From Synechococcus sp. PROS-7-1 (lineage in GTDB: Bacteria > Cyanobacteriota > Cyanobacteriia > PCC-6307 > Cyanobiaceae), in assembly GCF_014279795.1 (NCBI RefSeq), contig NZ_CP047945.1, positions 1,198,572 through 1,262,571 of the forward strand: 64,000 bases of DNA, read 5' to 3'. A program made the translations under genes and the position numbers. Numbering within the stretch: the first letter of the stretch is position 1; each line of letters opens with the position of its first letter. This document shows positions 45,361-54,777 of this stretch, piece by piece. The notes beneath the pieces are model-generated. The model was not told where the DNA came from. It saw only the letters and a program-made list of their open reading frames with translations, and made no database searches.

Positions 45361-45804
45361 TTGACCACGGTTCTCATGACCACGGACGCCGGCCCGATCA
45401 AGCTGGAGATGTTCGACAACGATGCCCCGAACACCGTGGCCAACTTCGTCAAGCTGGCCAAGGAAGGTTTTTATGACGGCCTTGCTTTCCATCGTGTGAT
45501 CGACGGTTTCATGGCCCAGGGCGGGTGCCCCAACAGCCGTGAAGGATCCCGCGGCATGGCTGGAACGGGTGGCCCCGGCTACACGATCGACTGCGAGATC
45601 AACAGCAGAAAGCACGTTCCGGGTGCGTTATCGATGGCGCATGCCGGCAAGAACACCGGTGGCAGCCAATTCTTCATCGTGCATGAAGCCCAGCCCCATC
45701 TCGATGGTGTGCACACCGTTTTCGGTCAGACCGGTGACATGGATGTGGTTCTGGCCCTCAAAAATGGCTCCAAGATCCAAACGGTGACGGTTCAGGACCA
45801 GTGA
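45361..45804 (+). CDS. Cyclophilin-type peptidyl-prolyl isomerase
   Basis: A 147-residue single-domain cyclophilin with [38 protein letters not shown] and [21 protein letters not shown], including the active-site Arg and Phe. No signal peptide, so cytosolic. The TTG at 45361 ([11 protein letters not shown]) matches family starts; the ATG at 45376 is the alternative. It converges on ribBA with a 13-base overlap. Confidence 0.92.
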   Translation: MTTVLMTTDAGPIKLEMFDNDAPNTVANFVKLAKEGFYDGLAFHRVIDGFMAQGGCPNSREGSRGMAGTGGPGYTIDCEINSRKHVPGALSMAHAGKNTGGSQFFIVHEAQPHLDGVHTVFGQTGDMDVVLALKNGSKIQTVTVQDQ

Positions 45805-47474
45805 ATCAATGCCGGCTGGTCCGCCCTCTTGAACCAGTCGGCCTTCTCCTTCGTTGATCGGAGCGACTCCAGCGAACGCTCTTCTCTGTTGAGCCACTGT
45901 GGTGGATGACTGATCTGAATCGTTTTCACCGCATGCAGTAATCCGATGCGCGAGATTTCCTGCCAGGACGCCATCGTGGCCAACAGTTTCTGCATCACTG
46001 ACTCTGTGGGATCAGAGTTCTGAATGGACCATACGAATCTCGGTCGCTCCCAGAGGGCGAGCAAACGAGGATTGTGTTCGGTTTGCAGCTGCAGCTTGTG
46101 TTCTTCAGCAAGTTGTTCCATTCGTTGAACCAGCTTGGAGAGAGTGGTTTCATCGTTGGTGAAGACGTCGAGGCCGATCACCCAGTGGGAACGCTCGGGT
46201 TGCTCCTCGAACAAATGGCCCAATTTTTCGCGCTTCGTCGCCAGATACTGGGCGTTGTAATCCCCTGGATCAATTTCTAAAGGCACCCGATCCACCACTT
46301 CCAGGCCGTAGCCCCCCAGGCCAGCAATTTTGCGGGGGTTGTTGGTGAGAAGGCGAAGACGATGAATTCCCAGGTCACTGAGGATCTGGGCCCCTACTCC
46401 GTAATTGCGCAGATCTGGGGCAAAGCCAAGTTTTTCATTGGCCTCGACCGTGTCGAGTCCTCCATCTTGAAGGCTGTAGGCCTTGAGTTTGTTGATCAAG
46501 CCAATACCCCGGCCCTCCTGGCGCAGATACACAAGAACACCCTCGCCCTCCACCTCGATCTGGTGCATGGCCGCTTCGAGTTGGGCGCGGCAATCACAGC
46601 GCAGTGAACCGAAGGCATCACCCGTCAGACACTCTGAATGCATCCGAACCAGCACAGGTTCCTTCATCGAACCGATGGAGCCTTTGACCAGCGCCACATG
46701 TTCACTGCCATCAAGCGCATTGCGAAACCCGATGGCCTGAAAACTGCCGAACTGACTGGGGAGGGATGCCTGGGCCTGACGAACGACAAACCGTTCATTG
46801 TCCAATCTGTAGCGGATCAGATCGGCGATGCTGATCAGGCGCAGTCCCCACTGGCGTGCGTATGCCTGCAGCTCTGGCAGCCGAGCCATGGAGCCGTCGG
46901 CATTCTGAATTTCACAGATCACGCCTGATGAATTCAGTCCAGCCAATTGGGAGAGATCCACTGCGGCTTCGGTATGTCCAGCCCGTTTCAGCACACCACC
47001 GGGTCGGGCTCTGAGTGGAAAGATGTGGCCAGGACGCCTTAGATCCGACGGTCTTGATTCAGCCTGAATGGCCACTTGGATGGTTCGAGACCGGTCTTCG
47101 GCCGAGATGCCAGTGGAGACTCCATGCTCCGGTCCAGCATCGATGCTGACCGTGAAGGCCGTCTGGTTCGCATCGGTGTTGCGGTCCACCATCAAAGGAA
47201 GATCCAGAGCATCGAGGCGATCACCTTGCATTGCCAAACAGATCAACCCCCTGGCTTCAGTGGCCATGAAATTGATTTGTTCGGGTGTGGCGAACTGGGC
47301 TGCGCAGATCAGGTCCCCTTCGTTCTCCCGACGCTCATCGTCGACCACAACAACGCATTCACCGTTTCGAATGGCTTTGAGCGCATCAGGAATGCTGTCA
47401 AACAGGGTTTGAGCTTGCGTTGATTGATCGGCAGATTCGGGCAGAGCTCTCGTTGTCCTGAGTTCAGACACCAT
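45792..47474 (-). CDS. ribBA: Bifunctional DHBP synthase / GTP cyclohydrolase II
   Basis: A 560-residue riboflavin-synthesis enzyme. The N-terminal RibB domain has [21 protein letters not shown] and [15 protein letters not shown]; the RibA domain has [18 protein letters not shown] with zinc cysteines and [18 protein letters not shown]. About 130 extra C-terminal residues (from [13 protein letters not shown]) follow the RibA core; I do not recognise that part. I use the ATG at 47474; a longer frame to 47585 would overlap argC's start region. Confidence 0.93.
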   Translation of the reverse strand: MVSELRTTRALPESADQSTQAQTLFDSIPDALKAIRNGECVVVVDDERRENEGDLICAAQFATPEQINFMATEARGLICLAMQGDRLDALDLPLMVDRNTDANQTAFTVSIDAGPEHGVSTGISAEDRSRTIQVAIQAESRPSDLRRPGHIFPLRARPGGVLKRAGHTEAAVDLSQLAGLNSSGVICEIQNADGSMARLPELQAYARQWGLRLISIADLIRYRLDNERFVVRQAQASLPSQFGSFQAIGFRNALDGSEHVALVKGSIGSMKEPVLVRMHSECLTGDAFGSLRCDCRAQLEAAMHQIEVEGEGVLVYLRQEGRGIGLINKLKAYSLQDGGLDTVEANEKLGFAPDLRNYGVGAQILSDLGIHRLRLLTNNPRKIAGLGGYGLEVVDRVPLEIDPGDYNAQYLATKREKLGHLFEEQPERSHWVIGLDVFTNDETTLSKLVQRMEQLAEEHKLQLQTEHNPRLLALWERPRFVWSIQNSDPTESVMQKLLATMASWQEISRIGLLHAVKTIQISHPPQWLNREERSLESLRSTKEKADWFKRADQPALIHWS

Positions 47475-47514
47475 TATCGACGCCGGTACGATCGGTTGAT
47501 GTGTTGGCGCAGAG

Positions 47515-48579
47515 ATGCTGAATCGACGGGTTGCCGTGGTGGGTGCCTCGGGATATGGAGGGCTCCAGACCTTGCGCCTTCTCAAAGAGCACCCCTCATT
47601 TCAAGTGAGCTTTCTGGCTGGCGAGCGCTCAGCCGGCCGTCCCTGGAAGGAGATCTGCCCGTTTCTTCCGCTGGACGGTGATCGGATCGTTGAAGCTGCG
47701 GATCCGGATCGCATCGCTTCAACGTCGGATTTTGCAGTGCTGAGCTTGCCCAACGGACTGGCCAGCAAGTTGGTGCCGCCATTGCTGGAGCGAGGGGTGA
47801 GAGTGGTCGACCTCTCGGCGGACTATCGCTACAAATCGCTTGACCAATGGTCCTCGGTGTACGTGCAAGAGGCCAGGAGCGCAGCGAGAACAGACCATGA
47901 TCTCTGCGAGGAAGCCATCTACGGCCTGCCCGAGTGGCATCACCAGGCCATCGCCAATGCTCGGTTGGTTGCAGCGCCGGGCTGTTTCCCCACAGCGAGT
48001 CTGTTGCCACTGCTCCCCTTTCTCAAGCAGGGATTGATCGAGAGTGACGGCTTGATCATTGATGCCAAGACGGGCACGTCAGGTGGAGGGCGTGCAGCGA
48101 AGGAACACCTTCTCCTGGCTGAGGCGTCCGAATCAATTGCCCCCTACGGCGTGATCGGCCACCGCCACACCTCCGAAATCGAACAGTTGGCTAGCAACGT
48201 CGCAGGCTGCCCCATCCAATTGCAGTTCACCCCCCATCTTGTTCCCATGGTGCGGGGACTTCTCTCGACTGTTTACGCCAGGCTGAGGGATCCAGGACTG
48301 ACCGCAGAGGATTGCAACACGGTGCTCCAGACCGTTTACCAGCAGCATCCCTGCGTTGAGGTTCTCCCTGTAGGAACCTACCCAGCGACGAAATGGGCCA
48401 AGCACACGAACCGCGCCATGCTTTCGGTCCAGGTTGATACAAGAACCGGTCGCCTCGTGCTGATGAGCGCTGTCGACAATCTCCTTAAAGGTCAGGCTGG
48501 CCAGGGCCTTCAGTGCCTCAATTTAATGGCTGGCCTCGAGTCCACCGAAGGGCTGCCACTGACACCGTTCTATCCCTGA
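47515..48579 (+). CDS. argC: N-acetyl-gamma-glutamyl-phosphate reductase
   Basis: A 354-residue NADP-dependent reductase in arginine synthesis. It has the nucleotide-binding [18 protein letters not shown], catalytic cysteine in [15 protein letters not shown] and [14 protein letters not shown]. It is divergent from ribBA across 40 bases and overlaps the convergent purN end by 10 bases. Length is normal. Confidence 0.95.
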   Translation: MLNRRVAVVGASGYGGLQTLRLLKEHPSFQVSFLAGERSAGRPWKEICPFLPLDGDRIVEAADPDRIASTSDFAVLSLPNGLASKLVPPLLERGVRVVDLSADYRYKSLDQWSSVYVQEARSAARTDHDLCEEAIYGLPEWHHQAIANARLVAAPGCFPTASLLPLLPFLKQGLIESDGLIIDAKTGTSGGGRAAKEHLLLAEASESIAPYGVIGHRHTSEIEQLASNVAGCPIQLQFTPHLVPMVRGLLSTVYARLRDPGLTAEDCNTVLQTVYQQHPCVEVLPVGTYPATKWAKHTNRAMLSVQVDTRTGRLVLMSAVDNLLKGQAGQGLQCLNLMAGLESTEGLPLTPFYP

Positions 48580-49262
48580 ACCTCGGCATGCTCTTCTCCT
48601 CTCCACTGCAAGCCCGCTAACGCTGTGGCCCAGGGAAGAAGTCGATGCTCCTGCACCTGAATGCGTTTGGCGAGCGTCTCCACGTCATCGCTTGCATGCA
48701 CAGGGACTGCGGCCTGCGCAATGACCGCTCCAGAGTCCACATCGGCCTGAACGTGATGGACGCTGCATCCGCTGATCCGGACGCCTGCGCTGAGGGCTTG
48801 ACCAACAGCATCCAAACCTTTGAACGCTGGAAGAAGGGATGGGTGAAGGTTGATGAGCCTTCCGGGGTAGGCAGCGATCAGAACTGGCGTGACGATTCGC
48901 ATCCAACCAGCCATCACCACCGCTTCGACGTCGGCAGCCCGGAACGCAGACACCAGGGCGTGGTCCAAGGATTCACGGGTGCTGTGCAGTCGGTGATCGA
49001 TGAGCTGCCAGGGGATTTCAAGACGAGCAGCCCGTTCTTTGGCTCTGCAGTTCGGGTTGTTCACAACCAGCAAGCGCAACGATGCATCGAGGTATCCCTG
49101 CGTCGTCGCCTTGTGAAGAGCTTCGAGATTGCTGCCAGAGCCGGACGCCATGACTCCAATTCGTAGCGGCGGCGTGAATCGCGGCCATGCTTCGATTGCC
49201 GGAGCAATGAATCCAGAGGGATCTTTTTCAAGGATCTGGCTAGTGTCTGAAGACGCGGGCAT
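48570..49262 (-). CDS. purN: Phosphoribosylglycinamide formyltransferase
   Basis: PurN formylates GAR using 10-formyl-THF in purine synthesis. The protein has IGVMASGSGSNLEALH, AGWMRIVTPVLIAAYPGRLINLHPSLLPAFKG with the catalytic Asn/His region, and GCSVHHVQADVDSGAVIAQ. It carries about 35 extra N-terminal residues. I use the ATG at 49262; the ATG at 49280 would overlap the divergent Ycf35-like start. Confidence 0.92.
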   Translation of the reverse strand: MPASSDTSQILEKDPSGFIAPAIEAWPRFTPPLRIGVMASGSGSNLEALHKATTQGYLDASLRLLVVNNPNCRAKERAARLEIPWQLIDHRLHSTRESLDHALVSAFRAADVEAVVMAGWMRIVTPVLIAAYPGRLINLHPSLLPAFKGLDAVGQALSAGVRISGCSVHHVQADVDSGAVIAQAAVPVHASDDVETLAKRIQVQEHRLLPWATALAGLQWRGEEHAEVQG

Positions 49263-49271
49263 TCGGATTTC

Positions 49272-49649
49272 ATGTCCCATCTCTCCATCCTGCCCACACT
49301 GGTTAAGGATCTTGATCTGCTGGCTTCAGCATTGCGTGCTGAGGGTTTTGTTGTTGAGGTCGAAGGGCAGCTCAGTTCCTTTGGCACGCAACACAACGTG
49401 GCTCTTGCCGCTACGCATTCCATGGGTTTTGCCCTGGGCTGGACCTGGAACCGCAATCACGACTCCCTCGATGTTGTGGTGGATCTTGGAAGGCCTGCGC
49501 ACTCCTTCTCTGTGGAGCGGATCCTGAGCCGGGTTCTGCGTCGCTATGCCTTACAGCAGGCCTTGCGTGATGCCGACCATCAGAACTTTGCTGTGGCCAC
49601 TGTTGATGATCAGGTCGCGTTGCTAACGCCAGCATCCGTCAGGAGCTGA
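49272..49649 (+). CDS. DUF1257 / Ycf35-like protein
   Basis: A 125-residue soluble protein. MSHLSILPTLVKDLDLLASALRAEGF and GFALGWTWNRNHDSLDVVVDLG match DUF1257, known as Ycf35 in plastid genomes. No catalytic motif is recognised; its role is unknown. Its stop overlaps the start of the M61 peptidase gene (shared TGATGG), so the two are likely coupled. Confidence 0.85.
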   Translation: MSHLSILPTLVKDLDLLASALRAEGFVVEVEGQLSSFGTQHNVALAATHSMGFALGWTWNRNHDSLDVVVDLGRPAHSFSVERILSRVLRRYALQQALRDADHQNFAVATVDDQVALLTPASVRS

Positions 49650-51352
49650 TGGCAGGCGTCAACGTTCATTTGGATCTCAGAAATCCGGGGACTCAGACGA
49701 TTGGTGTCGCGATGCGTTGGACACCAAAGCAGTCTTTGCAGACTCTGTCGCTTCCCGTCTGGACGCCTGGCTCGTACACGGTTCGCGATCCTTCCCAGCA
49801 CCTCCACAGCCTCTCAGTGGTCCAGGGTGATCGCGTTCTGAACGTGGAACGGCGTTCCCCAGAACGCTGGGAGTTCAGTTGTGTCTCGGGTGAGCCGTTG
49901 TGCATTCGCTACCGGCTTGAGGCCAGGCAGCTCACGGTACGGACCAATCACCTCGACCCAGATTTTGCTTCACTCAGCCTCCCCGCAGTGGTGATGTTGG
50001 TTGAGGGTGAACGTTGGCATGAGCATTGCCTTCAGGTTTCAGTGCCTGATCACTGGTCTGTGGCGGTTCCCCTTGCGCTCGATGCGATCGGCTCGTTGTT
50101 CCTGGCCAAGGACTTCGATCAGCTTGTGGATGCTCCGGTTCATGCCGGCAGCTTTCAGCCCGAACGCCTCAGCGTTCGCGGGCACGACCATGAACTGATC
50201 CTGATTGGATCCCCGCCGTCTGGCTGGCCTGCTCGTTTCAAGCATGATCTCGAGGCTGTTTGCACGGCAGTCTGCGATCTCCTTGATTCAGATCCGCCAG
50301 CTGAACAGGTTTATCAGCTCGTGATCCAGTCGTTGGAACAGGGTTATGGAGGCTTGGAACATGACAACGCCTCTGTGATGCAGTTTCCCTGGCCGTCCCT
50401 TCAGGAGTCAGGCGGTTACCGCAAGCTTCTTCAACTTGTCGGCCATGAATATTTGCACCAGTGGAATGTGCGCAGACTCCGTCCCAGCGAGTTCGTTCCT
50501 TATCGCTACGACAGGCCCGTCATCAGCGATGGCCTCTGGTTCGCAGAAGGAGTCACGAGTTACTTCGATCTTGCCCTTCCCCTGCTTGCTGGACTTTCCT
50601 CTCGCCTTGATCTTCTCAAGGACCTAGGAGCAGATCTCTCCCATGTGTTGCTGAATCCTGGTTATGGGATTCAATCGCTTGCCGACAGTTCGAGGGAGGC
50701 GTGGGTGAGGCTCTACAAGCAGACGCCTGCGAATGCTCATAGTCAGATCAGTTACTACCGACTGGGAACAGCGTTGGCCTTTTGCCTTGATGTTCATCTG
50801 CGTCAATCGCAACACTCACTCGCGGAAGTTTTGCGATGTCTCTGGAAGCGCTTCGGTGTTCATGGAAGGGGTTACCGGCGAACCGATTTGATCGACTGTT
50901 TCACCGAGTACTCCAAGGATCTTGAAACACGGTTGCCGGATTGGTTGGATGGACGGTCTGCACTGCCGATCGAGGCAAGTCTCCAGATGATTGGCTTGTC
51001 ACTCAATCCTGTGCGTGACAAAACGCCCTCTGCAGGTTGGCTCATCCGTGAGCGTCAGGGGCGTGTCTGGATCGATCGCACCGAACTTCATGGTCCTGCT
51101 CAACGGGGAGGGTTGGTGGCGGGAGATGAATTGGTCGCACTGCGTGACTGGCGATGCAGCTCAGTGCAGCGCTGCTCAGAGCTTTTGCAGGGCGACTCGA
51201 TCCTCAAAGTGACCTACAGCCGCAGGGGTCTGCTCAAAACCACGGAACTCTCACTCGATGATCCAGGGGTGGACCGACACGAACTGGCCTGGGATCCTGG
51301 TGCATCTCAGGCTGCACGTGCTCTACGCGATCAATGGTTCGCCTTTCTCTGA
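49649..51352 (+). CDS. M61 glycyl-aminopeptidase-like protein with PDZ domain
   Basis: A 567-residue metallopeptidase. The M61 signature HEYLHQWNVRRLRP has zinc ligands H266 and H270, with the catalytic Glu between them, and the downstream FAEGVTSYFDL supplies the third ligand. A PDZ-like segment follows near residue 450-540 (TPSAGWLIRERQ, GPAQRGGLVAGDEL). No signal peptide is obvious. Such enzymes act on small glycine-rich or acidic peptides; substrate here unknown. The 3-prime end overlaps the amidase gene by 19 bases. Confidence 0.88.
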   Translation: MAGVNVHLDLRNPGTQTIGVAMRWTPKQSLQTLSLPVWTPGSYTVRDPSQHLHSLSVVQGDRVLNVERRSPERWEFSCVSGEPLCIRYRLEARQLTVRTNHLDPDFASLSLPAVVMLVEGERWHEHCLQVSVPDHWSVAVPLALDAIGSLFLAKDFDQLVDAPVHAGSFQPERLSVRGHDHELILIGSPPSGWPARFKHDLEAVCTAVCDLLDSDPPAEQVYQLVIQSLEQGYGGLEHDNASVMQFPWPSLQESGGYRKLLQLVGHEYLHQWNVRRLRPSEFVPYRYDRPVISDGLWFAEGVTSYFDLALPLLAGLSSRLDLLKDLGADLSHVLLNPGYGIQSLADSSREAWVRLYKQTPANAHSQISYYRLGTALAFCLDVHLRQSQHSLAEVLRCLWKRFGVHGRGYRRTDLIDCFTEYSKDLETRLPDWLDGRSALPIEASLQMIGLSLNPVRDKTPSAGWLIRERQGRVWIDRTELHGPAQRGGLVAGDELVALRDWRCSSVQRCSELLQGDSILKVTYSRRGLLKTTELSLDDPGVDRHELAWDPGASQAARALRDQWFAFL

Positions 51353-52242
51353 GAAAGAACCTGTCAGCCGTGTTGAAGCGGTTGCATCGCCCCGGTGTGG
51401 GGATCGTGCTGGTCAGCACGGCTGCACTGCTCGTGGTCGTGTCACTGGTTGGTGTCACAGCGGAAAAAGATAGTGGGGCGAGGCGACCTTCCCTTCTTGA
51501 CCTGCTCAATGATGTCGGCAAGGACAAGGATTCCAGTCGAAACATCGATGGTGAGCCACCCGTTCCCCCCAAGGCTTTGTCCTGGTCCTCCCCTTTGGCA
51601 CGACAGTGTTCGGGCATTGATCCGCGCGTGAGAGAGCGTTTGCTGCAACGCAAGCGCTCTCTTGCTCAAGAGCGGAAGAACATCCCCGCCGATCCGAGCA
51701 ACTTCGGAAGCCGTTATCGACGCAATCCATGGGGGCAACCACTCAACCCCGATCCGAGGGTGGTGGTGCTGCATGAAACCGTTTATTCACTTGGGTCCGC
51801 CATCAACACGTTCCTCACTCCCCATCCCCGCGATGAGGATCAAGTGAGTTATCACACCCTGATTGGTTTAGACGGCTCAATTGTGGATCTTGTTGACCCT
51901 CTTGAGCGCGCCTTCGGTGCTGGCTACTCGGCATTCCTCGGTGAATGGGCTGTCACTAACGCCAAATTCAAAGGTTCAGTGAATAACTTCGCGCTTCATT
52001 TGAGTTTGGAGACACCCAAGGATGGTCACGACAATGACAAACGTCACAGTGGTTATACCCAAGCTCAATATGACGCGATGGCTCTTGTTCTTGACGACTG
52101 GATCGAGCGCTTTGGATTTCAGCCCGCAGCCATCACAACGCATCAGCATGTGGACCTTGGCGGGGAGCGAGCGGACCCACGCAGTTTCTCTTGGGCTGAC
52201 CTTCAAATTCGATTAGCAGCTCTTGGGAAGCTTTGCCTCTGA
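51334..52242 (+). CDS. Membrane-anchored N-acetylmuramoyl-L-alanine amidase
   Basis: A 302-residue protein with an N-terminal anchor helix (GIVLVSTAALLVVVSLVGVT, about 23-42), a proline/serine linker and a type 2 amidase domain. Candidate zinc ligands are in VVVLHET and TTHQHVDLGG. It should cleave peptide stems from glycan in the periplasm. It lies between an M61 peptidase and a DUF1402-like gene; all three could act on cell-wall material. Confidence 0.87.
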   Translation: MVRLSLRKNLSAVLKRLHRPGVGIVLVSTAALLVVVSLVGVTAEKDSGARRPSLLDLLNDVGKDKDSSRNIDGEPPVPPKALSWSSPLARQCSGIDPRVRERLLQRKRSLAQERKNIPADPSNFGSRYRRNPWGQPLNPDPRVVVLHETVYSLGSAINTFLTPHPRDEDQVSYHTLIGLDGSIVDLVDPLERAFGAGYSAFLGEWAVTNAKFKGSVNNFALHLSLETPKDGHDNDKRHSGYTQAQYDAMALVLDDWIERFGFQPAAITTHQHVDLGGERADPRSFSWADLQIRLAALGKLCL

Positions 52243-52265
52243 CGAATCCTTCGGTCGACGATTGA

Positions 52266-53090
52266 TCAGATGAGATAAGGCTTCGCTGTCTGGCGAGCGC
52301 TGTAGATCAGGCCATGCAGGGCAGGATCTTGCATGTAGCGCAAAATCCTGGCGGGATAATCCAGTTTGCCGTTGTGCAGATAGGCCAGAGTGGCAATGGC
52401 CTTCGCATCAACATAGGAGCGGCTTGCAATCAAGATCGATCCTTGATCAAGGCCGAGCTCATTTTTGATTCTCGACAACTTTGCTGCCAGCAGCTCGATG
52501 TTGGCCTCGGGGTTCATCAGCAGATCACGGGCTTCGCTGATCTGCTCAGAGGTGGGTTCAGCGGGAAGCCGGCCTTGATGAATTAATTCACTGATCCCGA
52601 GCTGTGCCGGACCATGGGTATCAACTAACCCTGAATGCACCACAAAGGGAAGATCTTCTCCAGGCTTGGAATGCTGGATCTCATCAAAGAGAATGGCTGT
52701 GATCAGCATCGGGTTGACGCGATGGCGGTAGGCCTCGCGCTGAATCACAGGTTTCAGACTCCGCAACCTTGAAAGTGTGTTGGCACGAAGCGGCTGCAAC
52801 TGATCCATACCTCTAGTGAAGAGCTGAGCTAGAGGAGTTTGGGGACCATGGACCCCGAAGCGGCGCTGCAGGAGTTCCAGTTCTTCCGCACTGAAGTCAG
52901 TTGGGTCTGGGTTGGGCTCACCGACTGTTGACTCAGCCGGTGCCTGCTTTGAGGAACTCGATGCAATGTCCGCAATGGAGATCGGACGTAACGACGAATG
53001 AAATGCCAGGGAAGTGGCTGCCAGTGCAGCGGCAACGCCAAGCAACCCACGCATGGAGAGAGCTCGAGCTGGAGACCTGTCAGTGGACAT
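52266..53090 (-). CDS. DUF1402-like exported protein, possible lysozyme-like fold
   Basis: A 274-residue protein with an N-terminal signal or anchor (LLGVAAALAATSLAF). REAYRHRVNPMLITAILFDEIQHSKPG and GPAQLGISELI resemble DUF1402 and the lytic-transglycosylase pattern of a helix ending in a catalytic glutamate (the E in FDEIQ) followed by an amide-rich helix. Peptidoglycan cleavage is an inference. It is convergent with the amidase gene and divergent from pgi. Confidence 0.65.
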   Translation of the reverse strand: MSTDRSPARALSMRGLLGVAAALAATSLAFHSSLRPISIADIASSSSKQAPAESTVGEPNPDPTDFSAEELELLQRRFGVHGPQTPLAQLFTRGMDQLQPLRANTLSRLRSLKPVIQREAYRHRVNPMLITAILFDEIQHSKPGEDLPFVVHSGLVDTHGPAQLGISELIHQGRLPAEPTSEQISEARDLLMNPEANIELLAAKLSRIKNELGLDQGSILIASRSYVDAKAIATLAYLHNGKLDYPARILRYMQDPALHGLIYSARQTAKPYLI

Positions 53091-53172
53091 GCGTGGAGGT
53101 TAGCGGCGGTATTCCAGTTGATGGGCAGGCAAGCGGATTGTGGATACCTTCAGGGCGTGCATGCACCTCGTG

Positions 53173-54771
53173 ATGAGCTTCCCGGATTTCAGCGCCACTG
53201 ACACCCAGATTCAATGGCAACGCTTCTGTGATCTCCTCTGGTACCACGACGATCTTGGATTCTGGCTGGACGTCAGTCGCATGCATCTCAATTCAGCAGC
53301 GTTGGACGAGCTCACTCCCCCACTGGAGCAGGCCTTCGAAGCGATGAAAAAGCTTGAGGCCGGTGCCATCGCCAATGCGGATGAGAACCGTCAAGTGGGT
53401 CACTACTGGCTTCGCGATCCCCAGTTGGCACCAGATCAAGCCGTAGGCCAGCACATCGCTGCAGAAATCAAGGACATCGAGCAGTTCGGAAAAGCTGTGA
53501 TCAGTGGCGAGATCAAGTCACCCACAGGCCAGCCCTTCACTGACGTTCTCTGGATTGGCATTGGCGGAAGCGGTCTTGGTCCTCTGCTGATGGTCCGCGC
53601 CTTGCAAGACACCGGAAATGGGCTGCCCTTCCATTTCTTCGACAACGTTGATCCCAATGGCATGAGCCGGGTGCTCGGTGAGCTTGGTGATGCCCTGCGC
53701 ACGACCCTTGTGGTCACCGTGAGCAAATCAGGTGGTACGCCCGAACCCCACCTGGGCATGGAGCAAGCCCGTCACCGGGTGGAGTCACTCGGAGGCAATT
53801 GGCCGGGTCAGGCTGTCGCCATCACCATGGCCAGCAGTCACCTGGATCAGCAGGCCTCCGAAGAGCAGTGGCTCAAACGGTTCGACATGTTCGATTGGGT
53901 GGGTGGGCGTACCAGCATTACCAGTGCTGTTGGCCTGTTGCCTGGTGCCCTGATCGGCAGTGATATCCAAGATTTCCTGGCCGGAGCCGCTCAGATGGAC
54001 GAGGCCACCCGCGTCGCTGATGTGCGACGCAACCCTGCCGCTCTGATGGCTGCTGCTTGGTACACCGCCGGAGAAGGGAAGGGCAAGCGCGACATGGTGG
54101 TGCTGCCTTACCGCGACCGGCTGGAAGTCTTCAGCCGTTACTTGCAACAGCTGGTGATGGAGTCGCTCGGCAAGCGCCTTGATCGCAGTGGTGCCGTTGC
54201 CCATCAGGGCATCGCTGTTTATGGCAACAAGGGTTCAACCGACCAGCATGCCTATGTGCAGCAGCTCCGTGATGGCGTCGATAACTTCTTCGTCACCTTC
54301 ATCGAAGTTCTGCGTGATGTTGAAGATATCCCTGAAATCAATGGTGAGCGTCCTGGTGACTTCCTTGACGGTTTCGTGCAGGGAACCCGATCTGCGCTCA
54401 CCGAAGGCGGGCGTCAAAGTTTGAGCATCAGCATGCGCACATTCGACTCTCGCAGGCTTGGTGCACTCATCGCGCTGTTTGAACGCGCTGTTGGTTTCTA
54501 CGGCGAGCTTGTCAACATCAACGCCTACCACCAACCAGGGGTCGAGGCGGGCAAGAAGGCAGCCGCTGCGATCCTGAAACTCCAGAAACAGGTGGAAGAG
54601 GTCCTCAGTGATGGGACGTCCCGTTCCGTTGTGGAGATTCAGCAGGCGATCGGCGAGGGATCCGACGAGGCCATCTTCTGGATCTTGCGCCATCTCACTG
54701 GAAACAACCGTGGATACCAGGCTCAGGGAACTTGGGATAGCCCCGCATCCTTGCGTTTCGTCAAGGGGTAA
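53173..54771 (+). CDS. pgi: Glucose-6-phosphate isomerase
   Basis: A 532-residue enzyme interconverting glucose 6-phosphate and fructose 6-phosphate, a node between glycogen, the pentose phosphate pathways and osmolyte synthesis. Motifs are WIGIGGSGLGPLLM, VVTVSKSGGTPEPHLGM and the signature VYGNKGSTDQHAYVQQL. I use the ATG at 53173 (MSFPDFSA); an upstream GTG at 53140 and ATG at 53161 are in frame. It converges on leuS. Confidence 0.95.
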   Translation: MSFPDFSATDTQIQWQRFCDLLWYHDDLGFWLDVSRMHLNSAALDELTPPLEQAFEAMKKLEAGAIANADENRQVGHYWLRDPQLAPDQAVGQHIAAEIKDIEQFGKAVISGEIKSPTGQPFTDVLWIGIGGSGLGPLLMVRALQDTGNGLPFHFFDNVDPNGMSRVLGELGDALRTTLVVTVSKSGGTPEPHLGMEQARHRVESLGGNWPGQAVAITMASSHLDQQASEEQWLKRFDMFDWVGGRTSITSAVGLLPGALIGSDIQDFLAGAAQMDEATRVADVRRNPAALMAAAWYTAGEGKGKRDMVVLPYRDRLEVFSRYLQQLVMESLGKRLDRSGAVAHQGIAVYGNKGSTDQHAYVQQLRDGVDNFFVTFIEVLRDVEDIPEINGERPGDFLDGFVQGTRSALTEGGRQSLSISMRTFDSRRLGALIALFERAVGFYGELVNINAYHQPGVEAGKKAAAAILKLQKQVEEVLSDGTSRSVVEIQQAIGEGSDEAIFWILRHLTGNNRGYQAQGTWDSPASLRFVKG

Positions 54772-54777
54772 GCAGGG

